Positions 47,902 to 57,331 of a stretch of 63,631 nt of DNA are shown here, in pieces. The notes below the pieces were generated by a model. That model was not told the DNA's origin and did not search any database. It saw only the letters and a list, made by a program, of their open reading frames with translations. Each line of letters opens with the position of its first letter. The stretch's first letter is position 1. Origin of the DNA: Allobosea sp. AAP35 (lineage in GTDB: Bacteria; Pseudomonadota; Alphaproteobacteria; Rhizobiales; Beijerinckiaceae); NCBI RefSeq assembly GCF_001295925.1, contig NZ_LJHQ01000033.1:1-63631 (forward strand), in the 5' to 3' direction. The position numbers and the translations under genes are program-made.

Positions 47902-49008
47902 TTACGCCGCCAGTCGATCCACCACCAGATCCGCGATCGCCAGCGAACTTGTCAGGCCGGGGCTCTCGATGCCCAGCAGATTGACCAGCCCGTTCACGCC
48001 ATGGACGGCCGGCCCGTCGATCCGGAAATCCGGCATCGGCTGCGTCGAATCATGCAGCTTCGGCCGGATGCCGGCATAATCAGCGACGAGCGCGCCATCG
48101 GGCAGCGCCGGCCAATAGGTGCGAATGGCGGCGTAGAACCGGTCCGCCCGCTGCGGATCGACGACCAGATCCTGGTCGTGCTCAACCCATTCGACATCCG
48201 GTCCAAACTTGACGCGACCACCCATGTCGATCGTGGCGTGGATGCCGAGGCCTGCGGCTTCAGGAACCGGATAGACCAGATGCGAGAAGGGCTGCTTGCC
48301 CAGAAGGGCGAAGTAATTGCCCTTGGCATAGTGCTGCACCGGCACATGCGCGGGCGGGAAACCCTCCAACTGCCCGAGCAGCTTCGGCGCGCCATGGCCG
48401 GCCGAGTTGACGATCGTCTTCACCGAATAGGTCGCCGGATCCTCGCCGCCGAAATCGACGCTGAAGCCGTCCGCCTCGCGGCGCCAGCCGGCGATCGGCG
48501 TGTTGAGCGCCAGCGATCCGCCGGCCGCCTCGCACTCGCCGAGCAGCGACAGCATGAAGGCGTGGCTGTCGACGACGCCGGTCTCCGGAGAGAGCAGCGC
48601 AATCTCGCAGCGCACCTCCGGCTCCATCGCCTTCGCCTCGGCCGCGTCGAGCCAGCGCAGCGTGTCCACACCCGATGCCTGCGCACGGGCCATGATCGTC
48701 TCCAGCGCCGGCCTCTGCGCGGCGGATGTGGCCACGATCAGCTTGCCGCAGGCCTTGTGGGGCAGACCCCGCTCTCGGAGATAAGCATACAGCCGCTGGC
48801 GCCCCTCGACGCAGACCTTCGCCTTCAGCGAGCCCGGCGGGTAGTAGATGCCCGCATGGATGACCTCGCTATTGCGCGCCGAGGTCTGCGTGCCGATGCC
48901 GTCCGCCGCCTCCGCGATGACGACCTCGCGCCCCGCCAGCGCCAGGGCGCGAGCCGTCGCGAGGCCGACGACGCCGGCCCCGATCACCAGGCAATCGATG
49001 TCATGCAT
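47902..49008 (-). CDS. FAD-dependent oxidoreductase, L-2-hydroxyglutarate oxidase-like
   Basis: A 368-residue DAO-family flavoprotein. The FAD-binding site is CLVIGAGVVGLATARALA at 6-23 followed by SARNSEVIHAGIYYPPGSLKA near 43-63, strongly like LhgO (YgaF). The C terminus GLVNLLGIESPGLTSSLAIAD near 340 is also typical. LhgO oxidises L-2-hydroxyglutarate to 2-oxoglutarate and feeds the quinone pool; closely related dehydrogenases act on other 2-hydroxy acids, so the exact substrate is moderately sure. It is followed upstream by the M20 gene on the same strand with a 23-base gap. Confidence 0.88.
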   Translation of the reverse strand: MHDIDCLVIGAGVVGLATARALALAGREVVIAEAADGIGTQTSARNSEVIHAGIYYPPGSLKAKVCVEGRQRLYAYLRERGLPHKACGKLIVATSAAQRPALETIMARAQASGVDTLRWLDAAEAKAMEPEVRCEIALLSPETGVVDSHAFMLSLLGECEAAGGSLALNTPIAGWRREADGFSVDFGGEDPATYSVKTIVNSAGHGAPKLLGQLEGFPPAHVPVQHYAKGNYFALLGKQPFSHLVYPVPEAAGLGIHATIDMGGRVKFGPDVEWVEHDQDLVVDPQRADRFYAAIRTYWPALPDGALVADYAGIRPKLHDSTQPMPDFRIDGPAVHGVNGLVNLLGIESPGLTSSLAIADLVVDRLAA

Positions 49009-49031
49009 GCCGAAGGCCTCTCAAACCTACC

Positions 49032-50204
49032 TCAGGCCTTCGCCGGCATCGCGGTTTCGATCAGGTTCGCCCAATAGGTCACGCCGACCGGGATCACCGC
49101 ATCGTTGAACTCATAGGCCGGGTGGTGGAGACCTGCCGATTCGCCATTGCCGATATTGATGAAGGCGCCGGGGCGCTCCTCCAGCATGTAGGAGAAATCC
49201 TCCGAGCCCATCGTCGGTGGCACGGTGGTGTCGACCTTGCCCGCGCCGAAGGCGGCCTCGATCGTGCCGACGACGAAGTCCGCCTGCTCGGCATGGTTGA
49301 AGGTCACGGGGTAGCCGTGGAGATAGTCGCAGACGCAGGTCATGCCGAAGGCGGCCACGATGCCGGCGGTGACTTCCTTGATCCGCTTCTCGGCGAGTTC
49401 GCGCATCTGCGGCGTCAGCGTCCGCACCGAACCCTTGAGCTCGACGCTCTGAGGAATGACGTTGAAAGCCTCGCCGGCATTGATGGCGGTCACCGAGACG
49501 ACGATCGAATCCAGCGGGTCGGCATTGCGCGATGAGATCGTCTGCAGCGCGGTGACGAGCTGGCAGGCGGCGACGATCGGGTCGTTGACCCGGTGCGGCG
49601 CCGCGGCATGCCCGCCCTTGCCCTCGATCTTGATGTGGATACGGTCGGCGGCGGCCATGGTCGGGCCCTTGCGCACATCGAACTGGCCGATGGGAAGCCC
49701 CGGCTTGTTGTGCATGCCGTAGACCTGCTGGATGCCGAAGCGGGTCATCAGCCCGTCCTCGATCATCGCCTTGGCGCCGGCGCCGCCTTCCTCCGCCGGC
49801 TGAAAGATCACCACCGCCGTGCCATCGAAATCGCGCGTTTCGGCGAGGTATTTGGCGGCGCCGAGCAGCATGGCGGTGTGGCCGTCATGGCCGCAGGCGT
49901 GCATCTTGCCCGGTACGGTCGAGCGATGCTCGAGATTGGTCTCCTCATGGATCGGCAGCGCGTCCATGTCGGCGCGCATGGCGATCACCTTGCCGGAGTC
50001 CTGATTGCGGCCCTTGATCACGCCGACGACGCCTGTCTTCCCAATGCCGGCCACAACCTCGTCGACGCCCCATTCCGTCAGCTTCTGCGCGACGACGCCG
50101 GCCGTGCGGTGCACATCGTACATCAGCTCGGGATGGCGGTGCAGATCGCGGCGGATCGCGGTGAGTTCGGGATGGATCGCGGCGATCAGTTCGGCTTTGG
50201 GCAT
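49032..50204 (-). CDS. M20 family amidohydrolase (hippurate hydrolase/aminoacylase-like)
   Basis: A 390-residue metal-dependent amidohydrolase. The metal-site motifs are HACGHDGHTAMLLG near residue 103 and PAEEGGAGAKAMIEDG near 135; the dimerisation lid follows, and VPPTMGSEDFSYMLE occurs near 335. Members hydrolyse N-acyl amino acids, hippurate, indole-acetyl conjugates or N-acetyl-diaminopimelate. With the cupin, dehydratase and ArgE-like genes around it, an acyl-amino-acid substrate is likely (inference). Confidence 0.9.
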   Translation of the reverse strand: MPKAELIAAIHPELTAIRRDLHRHPELMYDVHRTAGVVAQKLTEWGVDEVVAGIGKTGVVGVIKGRNQDSGKVIAMRADMDALPIHEETNLEHRSTVPGKMHACGHDGHTAMLLGAAKYLAETRDFDGTAVVIFQPAEEGGAGAKAMIEDGLMTRFGIQQVYGMHNKPGLPIGQFDVRKGPTMAAADRIHIKIEGKGGHAAAPHRVNDPIVAACQLVTALQTISSRNADPLDSIVVSVTAINAGEAFNVIPQSVELKGSVRTLTPQMRELAEKRIKEVTAGIVAAFGMTCVCDYLHGYPVTFNHAEQADFVVGTIEAAFGAGKVDTTVPPTMGSEDFSYMLEERPGAFINIGNGESAGLHHPAYEFNDAVIPVGVTYWANLIETAMPAKA

Positions 50205-50274
50205 CGTGACCTCAAAAAGGGCAGCGCGGTCCGCCGGCGGCGGTTCGTTGGATCGTCAGGCTATCAGCGTGTCG

Positions 50275-50664
50275 TCAGGCATCGGTAGGGACATAGCGGC
50301 GCGACAATTCGTTGCGGTCGTCATAGGACGCCTCGAAGATCGCCGCCGCCAGCGTCGCGCGCACATGCAGCGTGTCGGTGCCGATATTCTTGAAGCCATG
50401 GCGCGCGCCGGCCGGGATCAGTACCGACTGGTTGGCGGTGACGACCATGGTCTGGTCGCGCAGATAGATTTCGGCCGTGCCGCCCATCACCTCGAGCACC
50501 TCCTCGACCGCATGCAGATGCATCGGCGCGCCCAGGCCCGGCTCGCAGAACTGCTCGAAGATGCAGAGCTGCTTGCTCTGGACGAGAGCCGAGACCCGCA
50601 TTTCGGTCATCACGCCGTCGCGCCATTTGTCCTGCGGCTGCGTCTTGTGGTCGAGGATCGTCAT
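50275..50664 (-). CDS. Cupin-domain protein
   Basis: A 129-residue single cupin barrel. Motif 1 is GAPMHLHAVEEVLEVMGG (around residue 46-63) with two His and one Glu metal ligands; motif 2 is PAGARHGFKNIG near 90 with a third His. The barrel could bind a metal and act as an enzyme or sugar/small-molecule sensor; no specific function is assignable. Start MTILDHKTQ at 50664; the frame extends to 50733 without support. Between the M20 hydrolase and the dehydratase genes on the same strand. Confidence 0.82.
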   Translation of the reverse strand: MTILDHKTQPQDKWRDGVMTEMRVSALVQSKQLCIFEQFCEPGLGAPMHLHAVEEVLEVMGGTAEIYLRDQTMVVTANQSVLIPAGARHGFKNIGTDTLHVRATLAAAIFEASYDDRNELSRRYVPTDA

Positions 50665-50832
50665 CGTGAAGTCCTTAACGTTGGTCCGCGCCCCGTCGAG
50701 ACGGCCCCCCGCCGGATCGGGCAAGCGCGGCACATCCTCCCAAAACCCGAACGCGGCGCAGCGTCAAGGCCGGGCACCGCGACCCTGCCGCGCGCTTGCG
50801 TCACGTCGCCCGGTGGCAAGGCCATGCGAGCC

Positions 50833-51801
50833 TTAGACTTCGAACTGCGTGCGCCAGGCGGCGATATCGTCCAGCGCGACATTCGAGCCGCAGAGCACGA
50901 GGCCGACGCGCTCGCCCGGCTTGAACAGATCCTTGCGCGCCAGCGCGGCGGCCACCACGCAGGAGGCGGCCGGCTCCAGCAGCACGCGCCCGTTCTGCAG
51001 CACCCAGCTGATCTCGCGCACGGCTTCCGCATCGGGCACGATCACGATGTCTTCCAGGAACTGGCGGGCGGCGGCCATGGTGCGCTCGGTCGCGAAGGGG
51101 GCGCCCAGCGTCCGGGCGATCGAGGTCGGGCGGATCGGCACCGGCTTGCCCGCCTCCAGCGCCTGCGTCATGGCGGTCGCGCCTTCCGTCTCCACGCCAT
51201 GGATGCGCAGCGCCGGATCGAGCCCCTTCATCGCCGCGCCGACGCCGGCCGCGAAGCCGCCGCCGCCGATCGAGATGAAGACATGGTCGAGCCGCCCGCC
51301 GGCATCGTTGTTCATCTCCAGCCCGAGCGAGCCATGCCCGGCAATGATCGCCGGATCGTCGAAGGAGTGGATGTTGGTCATGCCGCTGGCGGCGTAATCG
51401 TCGGCCCGGGCGAAGGCTTCGATCGAATCCGCGCAAAGCTCGACCTCGGCCCCAAGCGAGCGCGCCATCTCGACATTGAAGGCGGCGGCATTCTGCGGCA
51501 TCAGCACCAGCGCGCGGCAGCCCAGGCTCTTGGCCACCAGCGCCACCGCAATCGCGTGGTTTCCGCCCGACACGGTGACGACGCCGCGCGCGAGCTCCCT
51601 GTCGCTCAGGCCCATCAGCTTGTTGAAGCAGCCGCGCACCTTGAACGAGCCGCCGAGCTGCAGGCTCTCGACCTTGACCACTGTCTCAACCCCGAGCCGC
51701 GCCGAGAGACCGGCACTGTGATAGGTCGGCGTGCGCCGGATCTTGCCGGCGATGCGCGCCGCTGCGGCCTGGATATCGGCGAGGGTGACGTCGAAATTCA
51801 T
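50833..51801 (-). CDS. Threonine/serine dehydratase-like PLP enzyme
   Basis: A 322-residue fold-type II PLP enzyme. The Schiff-base Lys is K54 in GGSFKVRGC, the phosphate-binding glycine loop is ISIGGGGFAAG near residue 175, and TVSGGNHAIAVALVAK near 78 matches the substrate loop. No C-terminal ACT domain, so it is the catabolic or non-allosteric form that deaminates threonine or serine; related enzymes act on hydroxyaspartate. The start at 51801 follows homology; the divergent ArgE-like gene lies beyond a 169-base gap. Confidence 0.88.
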   Translation of the reverse strand: MNFDVTLADIQAAAARIAGKIRRTPTYHSAGLSARLGVETVVKVESLQLGGSFKVRGCFNKLMGLSDRELARGVVTVSGGNHAIAVALVAKSLGCRALVLMPQNAAAFNVEMARSLGAEVELCADSIEAFARADDYAASGMTNIHSFDDPAIIAGHGSLGLEMNNDAGGRLDHVFISIGGGGFAAGVGAAMKGLDPALRIHGVETEGATAMTQALEAGKPVPIRPTSIARTLGAPFATERTMAAARQFLEDIVIVPDAEAVREISWVLQNGRVLLEPAASCVVAAALARKDLFKPGERVGLVLCGSNVALDDIAAWRTQFEV

Positions 51802-51970
51802 GGATACGCCTCTTGCTGGATCGACCCTTATAGGTGTCGGCGGCCCGCACGGAAACGCTATCGTTGGCAGCCGGGCTGCGGGGGCGTACGACATATATCA
51901 GGTGGCCGGGGTCAGACCTGCCGGCACGAAACCTGCCTTGCGCCGCCTTTTGGAGAACCGCCTCGTGACG

Positions 51971-53170
51971 ATGATGCCGCAGACCAGGACACCGAAGACC
52001 GAAACGCCGCAGATCATGACGCCCAAGGAGATGCTGGCGAAGCTGGTGTCGTTCAACACGGAATCGCAGCGCAGCAATCTGGATCTGATCCATTTCTGCC
52101 GGGACTATCTGGCCGGCCTCGGCGTCGAAAGCACGCTCGCCCACAATGCCGAGGGCAATAAGGCCAATCTCTATGCCACGATCGGCCCCAAGATCGATGG
52201 CGGCGTGGTGTTGTCGGGGCATACCGATGTCGTGCCGGTGGCGGGCCAGGACTGGACCTCCGACCCCTGGACGCTGACCGAGCGCGACGGCAGGCTCCAT
52301 GGCCGCGGCACCTGCGACATGAAGGGCTTCGACGCCATCGCGCTCGCGCTCGTGCCGGAGATGCTGGCCGCACCGTTGAAGCGGCCGATCCACATCGCTT
52401 TGTCCTATGACGAGGAGGTCGGCTGCCAGGGCGCCCGCGTCATGATCGCGGCGATGGCCGCCGACGGCTTGAAGCCCGCCGCCGTCATCGTCGGCGAGCC
52501 CTCGATGATGCAGGTGGTCACCGGCCACAAGGGCGGCCTGCGGATGAGGACGACTGTGCGCGGCCACGCCGTCCACTCCAGCCGCGTCGACGTCGGTGTT
52601 CCCGCCGTCATGGTCGCCGGGCGCCTGATCGATTGGCACAATCAGGTGATGGCGCAGAACAAGACGAAGGCCGACGCCGGCAACGGCTTCGAGCCGCCCT
52701 ACACCACGCTGCATGTCGGCGTCGTCCAGGGCGGCACGGCGGTCAACATCACCGCCGAGCATTGCAGCTTCACCCATGAGGTCCGCTGCATCCCCGGCGA
52801 GAGCTTCGAAACCTATGCACAGCGCTACGGCGCCGAAGTCGCCGCGCTGGAGGCGCAGATGCAGGCGATCGCGCCGCAGACCGGCATCGATTTCGTCGTC
52901 ACCTCCGACACCCCGGCGATGGGGCCCGAGGAGAACGGCGCGGCCGAAGAACTCTGCCGCCGCCTGACCGGCGACAATGGCCGCCATGTCGTCGCCTATG
53001 GCACGGAGGGCGGGCTGTTCCAGCGCGCCGGCTGGTCCACCGTGGTCTGTGGCCCCGGCGATATCGCCCAGGCCCATCAGCCCGACGAGTTCATCACGGT
53101 CGCGCAGCTCGATGCAGGAACGGCATTCGTGCGGCGGCTGATCGCGGATCTGGCGCGGCCGGCGCCCTGA
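51971..53170 (+). CDS. argE: Acetylornithine deacetylase-like M20 peptidase
   Basis: About 399 residues. Metal-site motifs: LSGHTDVVPVAGQDW near residue 80, GRGTCDMKGFDA near 112, SYDEEVGCQGAR near 145 (catalytic Glu pair) and GEPSMMQVVTGHKGG near 175; the lid domain follows. This matches ArgE, which frees ornithine from N-acetylornithine in the linear arginine route, but catabolic homologues exist. Starts are ambiguous: GTG 51965 has the best-spaced GGAGA, ATG 51971 and ATG 52016 (MTPKEMLAK, family-like) follow. Confidence 0.85.
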   Translation: MMPQTRTPKTETPQIMTPKEMLAKLVSFNTESQRSNLDLIHFCRDYLAGLGVESTLAHNAEGNKANLYATIGPKIDGGVVLSGHTDVVPVAGQDWTSDPWTLTERDGRLHGRGTCDMKGFDAIALALVPEMLAAPLKRPIHIALSYDEEVGCQGARVMIAAMAADGLKPAAVIVGEPSMMQVVTGHKGGLRMRTTVRGHAVHSSRVDVGVPAVMVAGRLIDWHNQVMAQNKTKADAGNGFEPPYTTLHVGVVQGGTAVNITAEHCSFTHEVRCIPGESFETYAQRYGAEVAALEAQMQAIAPQTGIDFVVTSDTPAMGPEENGAAEELCRRLTGDNGRHVVAYGTEGGLFQRAGWSTVVCGPGDIAQAHQPDEFITVAQLDAGTAFVRRLIADLARPAP

Positions 53171-53194
53171 AGCCAACGCAGCCGGAGCCGGTCT

Positions 53195-54442
53195 TCAGGC
53201 CGCGCCATCGGCCCGGGGCCGGATCGTGCCGGCGGTCGGCAGCGAAAGCGGTGCGACGGGTCGGTCGGTGCGATACTGCCCCCGGGCGATCGCGCCGAAC
53301 ATCAGCACGACGGCGGTCAGCGTCATCAGCCACCAGGGCTGAAGCGTGGCGAAGCCTAGGGCCGACAACGCAAACGCCGTGGTGAACGCGGCGACGCCGC
53401 CGGCGGCCAGCGCTCCGGGCATGCGCCCCGCAGCCCGGATCGCGATGTAAAGGCTCACCGACGCCGCCACCGCGCCGACGAGGCCGAGTTCGTACCAGAT
53501 CTCGAACAGGAACGTCGTGGGGCTCGTTTGCGGCAGCGCCCCGATAAGTCGGCCGCGCAGCACGGTGTCGAGGCCATGGCCGGTGACGAGCTGGATCGGC
53601 GCGCTGCTCACGACATCGGCCCAGACCGCCAGCATCTGCGCGAACTCGCCTGTGCCCTGCGGGAAGAGCGAGACGATCGGTCTCAGCAGGAACGGAAGGA
53701 TGGGCGCGATCATGATCAGCCCGGCGATACTGGTGGCGATGATCGCTGACGCCCCCCTGCGGTTGGCGCTGACGGCCCCGAACGCCACCGCGCCGCAGAT
53801 CATGGCCACCGCCTCGCCATCCTCGAAACGCGTCAAGGCCAGCAATCCGACCACAGCCGCGAGCGCCACCGCGCTCAAGCCCCGTTCGCGCGAGAGCAGC
53901 CAGGCAAGCGCCGGCCAGGCCATGATCAGGATGACGCTGACGCCGCGCTCCACGCCCGCATCGGTTTCGGTGTGGCGCAGCGCCGTGATCACGATCAGCC
54001 CCAGCGCGAAGGCGCCCGCAATGCCGGTGCCCAGTGCCGCGAGGTTCAGGTTGGAGGCCCGCATGCGTTCCGGCATCGCCGCATTGCCGCAGAAGCCGAG
54101 CACGACGGCCAGCACCAGGTTCCCGGCCTTTTCGGTGGCGGACGCGGTATAGGGGCTCCACACCAGCGAGAGCACGGACCAGGCGACGAGACCGATGACG
54201 ATCATGCCCGGCAGGCTCAGCACGGCGCGCTTCAGCATCGTGACGAAGCCGCCAGGCTCCTCGATCAGCGCGGCGATGATCAACAGGACGACACCGATCG
54301 GCACCAGCACGACGGCGGCGCGGCGAGAAACCAGCGAGGCGATCGGCAGCACGAGCGCGATGGTGCCAAAGCCGATGCGGCGCAGCAGCAAAGCGGCGTC
54401 GGTGGCGGGATCGAGCGTGGGCTGGATGTGACGATGGGGCAT
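53195..54442 (-). CDS. O-antigen ligase-like polytopic membrane protein
   Basis: About 415 residues with ten or so hydrophobic segments. The one diagnostic part is the late periplasmic loop: VTGHGLDTVLRG and then SPTTFLFEIWYELGLVGAV near 310-340, the Wzy_C layout of O-antigen ligases and polymerases, although the usual His-Asn before the helix reads Thr-Thr-Phe. No other polysaccharide genes are nearby, so the role is open. The frame continues to a GTG at 54610, adding 56 residues of low-complexity sequence that I do not trust as coding. Confidence 0.7.
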   Translation of the reverse strand: MPHRHIQPTLDPATDAALLLRRIGFGTIALVLPIASLVSRRAAVVLVPIGVVLLIIAALIEEPGGFVTMLKRAVLSLPGMIVIGLVAWSVLSLVWSPYTASATEKAGNLVLAVVLGFCGNAAMPERMRASNLNLAALGTGIAGAFALGLIVITALRHTETDAGVERGVSVILIMAWPALAWLLSRERGLSAVALAAVVGLLALTRFEDGEAVAMICGAVAFGAVSANRRGASAIIATSIAGLIMIAPILPFLLRPIVSLFPQGTGEFAQMLAVWADVVSSAPIQLVTGHGLDTVLRGRLIGALPQTSPTTFLFEIWYELGLVGAVAASVSLYIAIRAAGRMPGALAAGGVAAFTTAFALSALGFATLQPWWLMTLTAVVLMFGAIARGQYRTDRPVAPLSLPTAGTIRPRADGAA

Positions 54443-54659
54443 GGATCGCGGAACCGGACGTGGGTCTGCGCCGGAAACGGGCCGGAGCTGGACGGTTGCG
54501 ACCGTAGCGGCCCGGCGCGGTTGCGACTGTAGGGCGCGCGCAACACTCGCCTGCAACTCGTTCGCGACGAAAGGCAGGCGATGCGGCGAAAACGCTTCTG
54601 TTGTCGACACGCCCCAGCGGACCCTTTCACCCCGCGCTCTTTCATGGGATGAGGGTCAG

Positions 54660-55175
54660 ATGACGCTGCTGGCCGCCATTTCCTATTCGTCCGGATTTCA
54701 GATCGACCAGTTCATGGCCGATCTGGCCGCGCGGTTGAAGGCTCGCGGCCTGCGCCTCGGCGGCGTGGTGCAGCACAATGACGGGGCTTGCGACCAGGGC
54801 TGCCTGTCGATGGCGCTGGAGGATCTCGCCAGCGGGGCGCGCTTTCCGATCAGCGAGAACCGGGGAGCGGCATCGACCGGTTGCCGGCTCGACGCGCGCG
54901 GCCTCGCTGCAGCCGGTGGCGCCTTGACCGCCGCGCTCGCCGACGGGACGGACCTCGTCATCGTCAATAAATTCGGCCGGCAGGAGGTTCTGGGGCAGGG
55001 CCTGCGCCAGGAAATCGCCGCCGCCCTTCTGGCCGACGTGCCTTTGCTGATCGCCGTGCGGGAGGATTTCCTGCCCGCCTGGCGCGAGTTCGCCGGCGAC
55101 GACTGGATGCCGCTTCCCGCCGAGGCGGACGTCGTGGAAGCCTGGGCGCTGTCGCTGGCGCGCGTCACGGCCTGA
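54660..55175 (+). CDS. DUF2478 protein
   Basis: A 171-residue soluble protein matching the DUF2478 family: ISYSSGFQIDQFMADLAARL at the start, the VVQHNDGACDQGC stretch near 36, and LVIVNKFGRQEVLGQGLRQEI near 99 with a conserved KFG. The family is often found with molybdenum uptake or cofactor genes and has a P-loop-like fold with a degenerate nucleotide site. Its place 22 bases ahead of fdhD agrees with a molybdenum-linked job. Activity unknown. Confidence 0.82.
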   Translation: MTLLAAISYSSGFQIDQFMADLAARLKARGLRLGGVVQHNDGACDQGCLSMALEDLASGARFPISENRGAASTGCRLDARGLAAAGGALTAALADGTDLVIVNKFGRQEVLGQGLRQEIAAALLADVPLLIAVREDFLPAWREFAGDDWMPLPAEADVVEAWALSLARVTA

Positions 55176-55197
55176 GCGCCCCGTTGGAGCAGCCGCC

Positions 55198-56091
55198 ATG
55201 GCGCAGGATATGAGCTTCCTCGACGATTATCTCGTCCGGCCCGATCCGCAGGCGGCCCGCCTGGGCGCGACCGTGTCGGGCGTCGACCAGACTGGCGCCA
55301 CGGTCGAGACCCGCGTCGTCACCGAGCGCGCGCTGACGCTCTATCTCAACGCCCAGGAGATCGTCACGATGATGACGATCGGCGACCATCCTGACGCGCT
55401 CGCCCTCGGCTACCTGCTGAACCAGAACATGCTGAAGCGCGGCGATGTGGTGGACGCCGTCGATTACGACGAGGAACTCGAGGTCGTGGTCGTCCGCACC
55501 CCGGAGCGCACCAATTTTGAAGAAAAGCTGAAGAAGAAGACGCTGACCTCTGGCTGTGCCCAGGGCACCGCTTTCGGCGACCTCATGGAAGCGATCGACG
55601 AGATTGAGCTGCCCAGGGCTGAGCTGCGCACGAGCTGGCTCTATGCCCTGACGAAGAAGATCAACACCACGCCCTCGCTCTATCTGGAGGCCGGCGCCAT
55701 TCATGGCTGCGTGCTCTGCGAAGGCGACAAGCCGCTCGTCTATATGGAGGATGTCGGCCGCCACAACGCCGTCGACAAGGTCGCCGGCTGGATGTTCCGG
55801 CACGACGTCGATCCCGCGAAGATGATCTTCTACACCACCGGCCGCCTGACCTCGGAGATGGTGATTAAGACGGTGCGCATGGGCATCCCCGTGCTGGTCT
55901 CGCGCTCGGGTTTTACCGAATGGGGCGTCGAACTGGCGCGGAAAGCCGGGCTGACCCTGATCGGCCGCGCACGCGGCAAGCGCTTTGTCGCGCTGGCGGG
56001 AGAAGAGAACATCGTCTTCGACCAGGATCCGGACACGGTCGAGGAGGAGGGCGGCAGGAGCCGGCGCAAGGGGGCGGGGGGCGACGATTGA
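55198..56091 (+). CDS. fdhD: Formate dehydrogenase accessory sulfurtransferase
   Basis: A 297-residue FdhD. It transfers sulfur from IscS to the molybdenum cofactor before insertion into formate dehydrogenase. Conserved segments TIGDHPDALALGYLLNQN near 60, YMEDVGRHNAVDKVAGW near 182 and RLTSEMVIKTVRMGIPVLVSRSG near 216 identify it. The sulfur-carrying loop is unusual: where E. coli has a Cys-x-x-Cys, this protein has one Cys, C120 in LTSGCAQG. A separate CxxC, C171-C174, lies in IHGCVLCEG. The last 20 residues are basic and Gly-rich. The stop overlaps the TTG start of the next gene. Confidence 0.94.
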   Translation: MAQDMSFLDDYLVRPDPQAARLGATVSGVDQTGATVETRVVTERALTLYLNAQEIVTMMTIGDHPDALALGYLLNQNMLKRGDVVDAVDYDEELEVVVVRTPERTNFEEKLKKKTLTSGCAQGTAFGDLMEAIDEIELPRAELRTSWLYALTKKINTTPSLYLEAGAIHGCVLCEGDKPLVYMEDVGRHNAVDKVAGWMFRHDVDPAKMIFYTTGRLTSEMVIKTVRMGIPVLVSRSGFTEWGVELARKAGLTLIGRARGKRFVALAGEENIVFDQDPDTVEEEGGRSRRKGAGGDD

Positions 56092-56639
56092 GCGGCCTTG
56101 CACCCCGAGCGGATTTGCCGTGTCCCACGCATTTGCTTGATCCCGGCGAGCAGGCAATCTGGTGGGGTCGGCCTGATCCTTGGCGCTACGGTCAGAGACA
56201 GGCGTGGGTGGCGCTGCTGGTTGGCTCAGGGGTATTTGTTGTTGCGGGGCTTATTGCAGCTCAATCTTTTTGGGAAGGACGCTGGAGCGGCGTCGGTATG
56301 GTCGTTCCGGTATTCTGCGCGTTCCTCGCAGCGTGCGGTGTGCTTGCTATGAGCTGGCCGGCAGTTCGATTTCGGCGTGCGAGGAGGCTGACATACCTCC
56401 TGACCGACCGTCGAGCGATCATCGTGGAAGGAAGCGCAGTGACTGATGCTCGTCTCGCTGCGATCCGCTCGATCGAGGTTGAAAACAGCGGTAAGCTGAT
56501 TGGAAGCGTCATTTTTCTGGATCGTCCGGCGCCTGCCAGTGACAGCGGTCCTGACATCATCAGGGACGGCTTCATCGGCATCCCCGACGCCGAGGCGGTC
56601 GCCCGCGAGATGCGCCGCCTGCAGGCTGCCACGTCATGA
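56088..56639 (+). CDS. PH-like domain membrane protein
   Basis: A 183-residue protein: a soluble head ([20 protein letters not shown]), two hydrophobic helices (about 42-62 and 73-93), then a cytoplasmic bacterial PH-type domain ([17 protein letters not shown] near 105, [18 protein letters not shown] near 133, [18 protein letters not shown] at the end). The start appears to be TTG at 56088, sharing four bases with the fdhD stop; its own stop overlaps mobA (ATGA). The DNA is visibly poorer in GC, with many T-ending codons, than fdhD and mobA on either side, suggesting later acquisition. Function unknown. Confidence 0.75.
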   Translation: MSGLAPRADLPCPTHLLDPGEQAIWWGRPDPWRYGQRQAWVALLVGSGVFVVAGLIAAQSFWEGRWSGVGMVVPVFCAFLAACGVLAMSWPAVRFRRARRLTYLLTDRRAIIVEGSAVTDARLAAIRSIEVENSGKLIGSVIFLDRPAPASDSGPDIIRDGFIGIPDAEAVAREMRRLQAATS

Positions 56640-57259
56640 CCGCACCAACCCTCGGTCTGCTCCTCGCCGGCGGTCTCGCGCGGCGCATGGGCGGCGGCGA
56701 CAAGCCGCTGCGGATCATCGCCGGCCGCACCATCCTCGCCCATGTCATCGAGCGTCTTGCCCCGCAATGCGAGAGCCTGCTGATCAACGCCAATGGCGAT
56801 CCCGCCCGCTTCGCCGATTACGGCCTGCCGGTCGCAGCCGACAGCGTGCCGGATTTCGCCGGCCCGCTGGCCGGCATCCTCGCCGGGCTCGACTGGATGG
56901 CGGAAAACCGTCCCGAGCTGGACTGGCTCGTCAGCGTCGCGGCCGACACGCCCTTCATTCCGCGCGATCTCGTCGCCCGCCTGCACGAGGCGCGGGAGGC
57001 GCAGGGCGTTCCGCTGGCCTGCGCGGCGTCGGGCGGCTGGACGCACCCCGTCATCGGGCTCTGGCCGTTGTCCCTGCGCGACGATCTGCGTCACGCTTTG
57101 ACGGTCGAGGACGAGCGCAAGATCGACCGCTGGACCGCCCGCCATGGCTGCGCCAGCGCGGAGTGGCCGGTCGATCCTGTCGATCCGTTCTTCAACGCCA
57201 ACAAGCCCGACGATCTGGACGAGGCTGAGCGGCTTTTCGCCTCTCTGGCTTTAACTTGA
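56636..57259 (+). CDS. mobA: Molybdenum cofactor guanylyltransferase
   Basis: A 207-residue MobA that adds GMP from GTP to molybdopterin for bis-MGD enzymes such as formate dehydrogenase. The signature [17 protein letters not shown] is at residues 8-24, with the [12 protein letters not shown] segment near 75 and [11 protein letters not shown] near 99 carrying the metal Asp. Coupled to the gene before it by an ATGA overlap. mobB is not visible. Confidence 0.95.
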   Translation: MTAPTLGLLLAGGLARRMGGGDKPLRIIAGRTILAHVIERLAPQCESLLINANGDPARFADYGLPVAADSVPDFAGPLAGILAGLDWMAENRPELDWLVSVAADTPFIPRDLVARLHEAREAQGVPLACAASGGWTHPVIGLWPLSLRDDLRHALTVEDERKIDRWTARHGCASAEWPVDPVDPFFNANKPDDLDEAERLFASLALT

Positions 57260-57284
57260 ACCCAACGCTTCGCGCCGCTATCTG
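57256..57284 (+). promoter_or_regulatory. Possible sigma-70-type promoter
   Basis: TTGAAC, 17 bases, TATCTG, about 48 bases upstream of the 41-residue ORF; the -35 element overlaps the mobA stop. Good spacing but a loose match. Confidence 0.3.
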
Positions 57285-57331
57285 TGCTGACAAGAGCGGC
57301 TGATCGCTGCCGTGCTCCGTGGGGGAAGACC

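Noticed and set aside
54443..54610. 56-residue N-terminal extension of the O-antigen-ligase-like protein
   Set aside because: GTG start without a ribosome site and low-complexity Ala/Arg/Val sequence before the first membrane helix.
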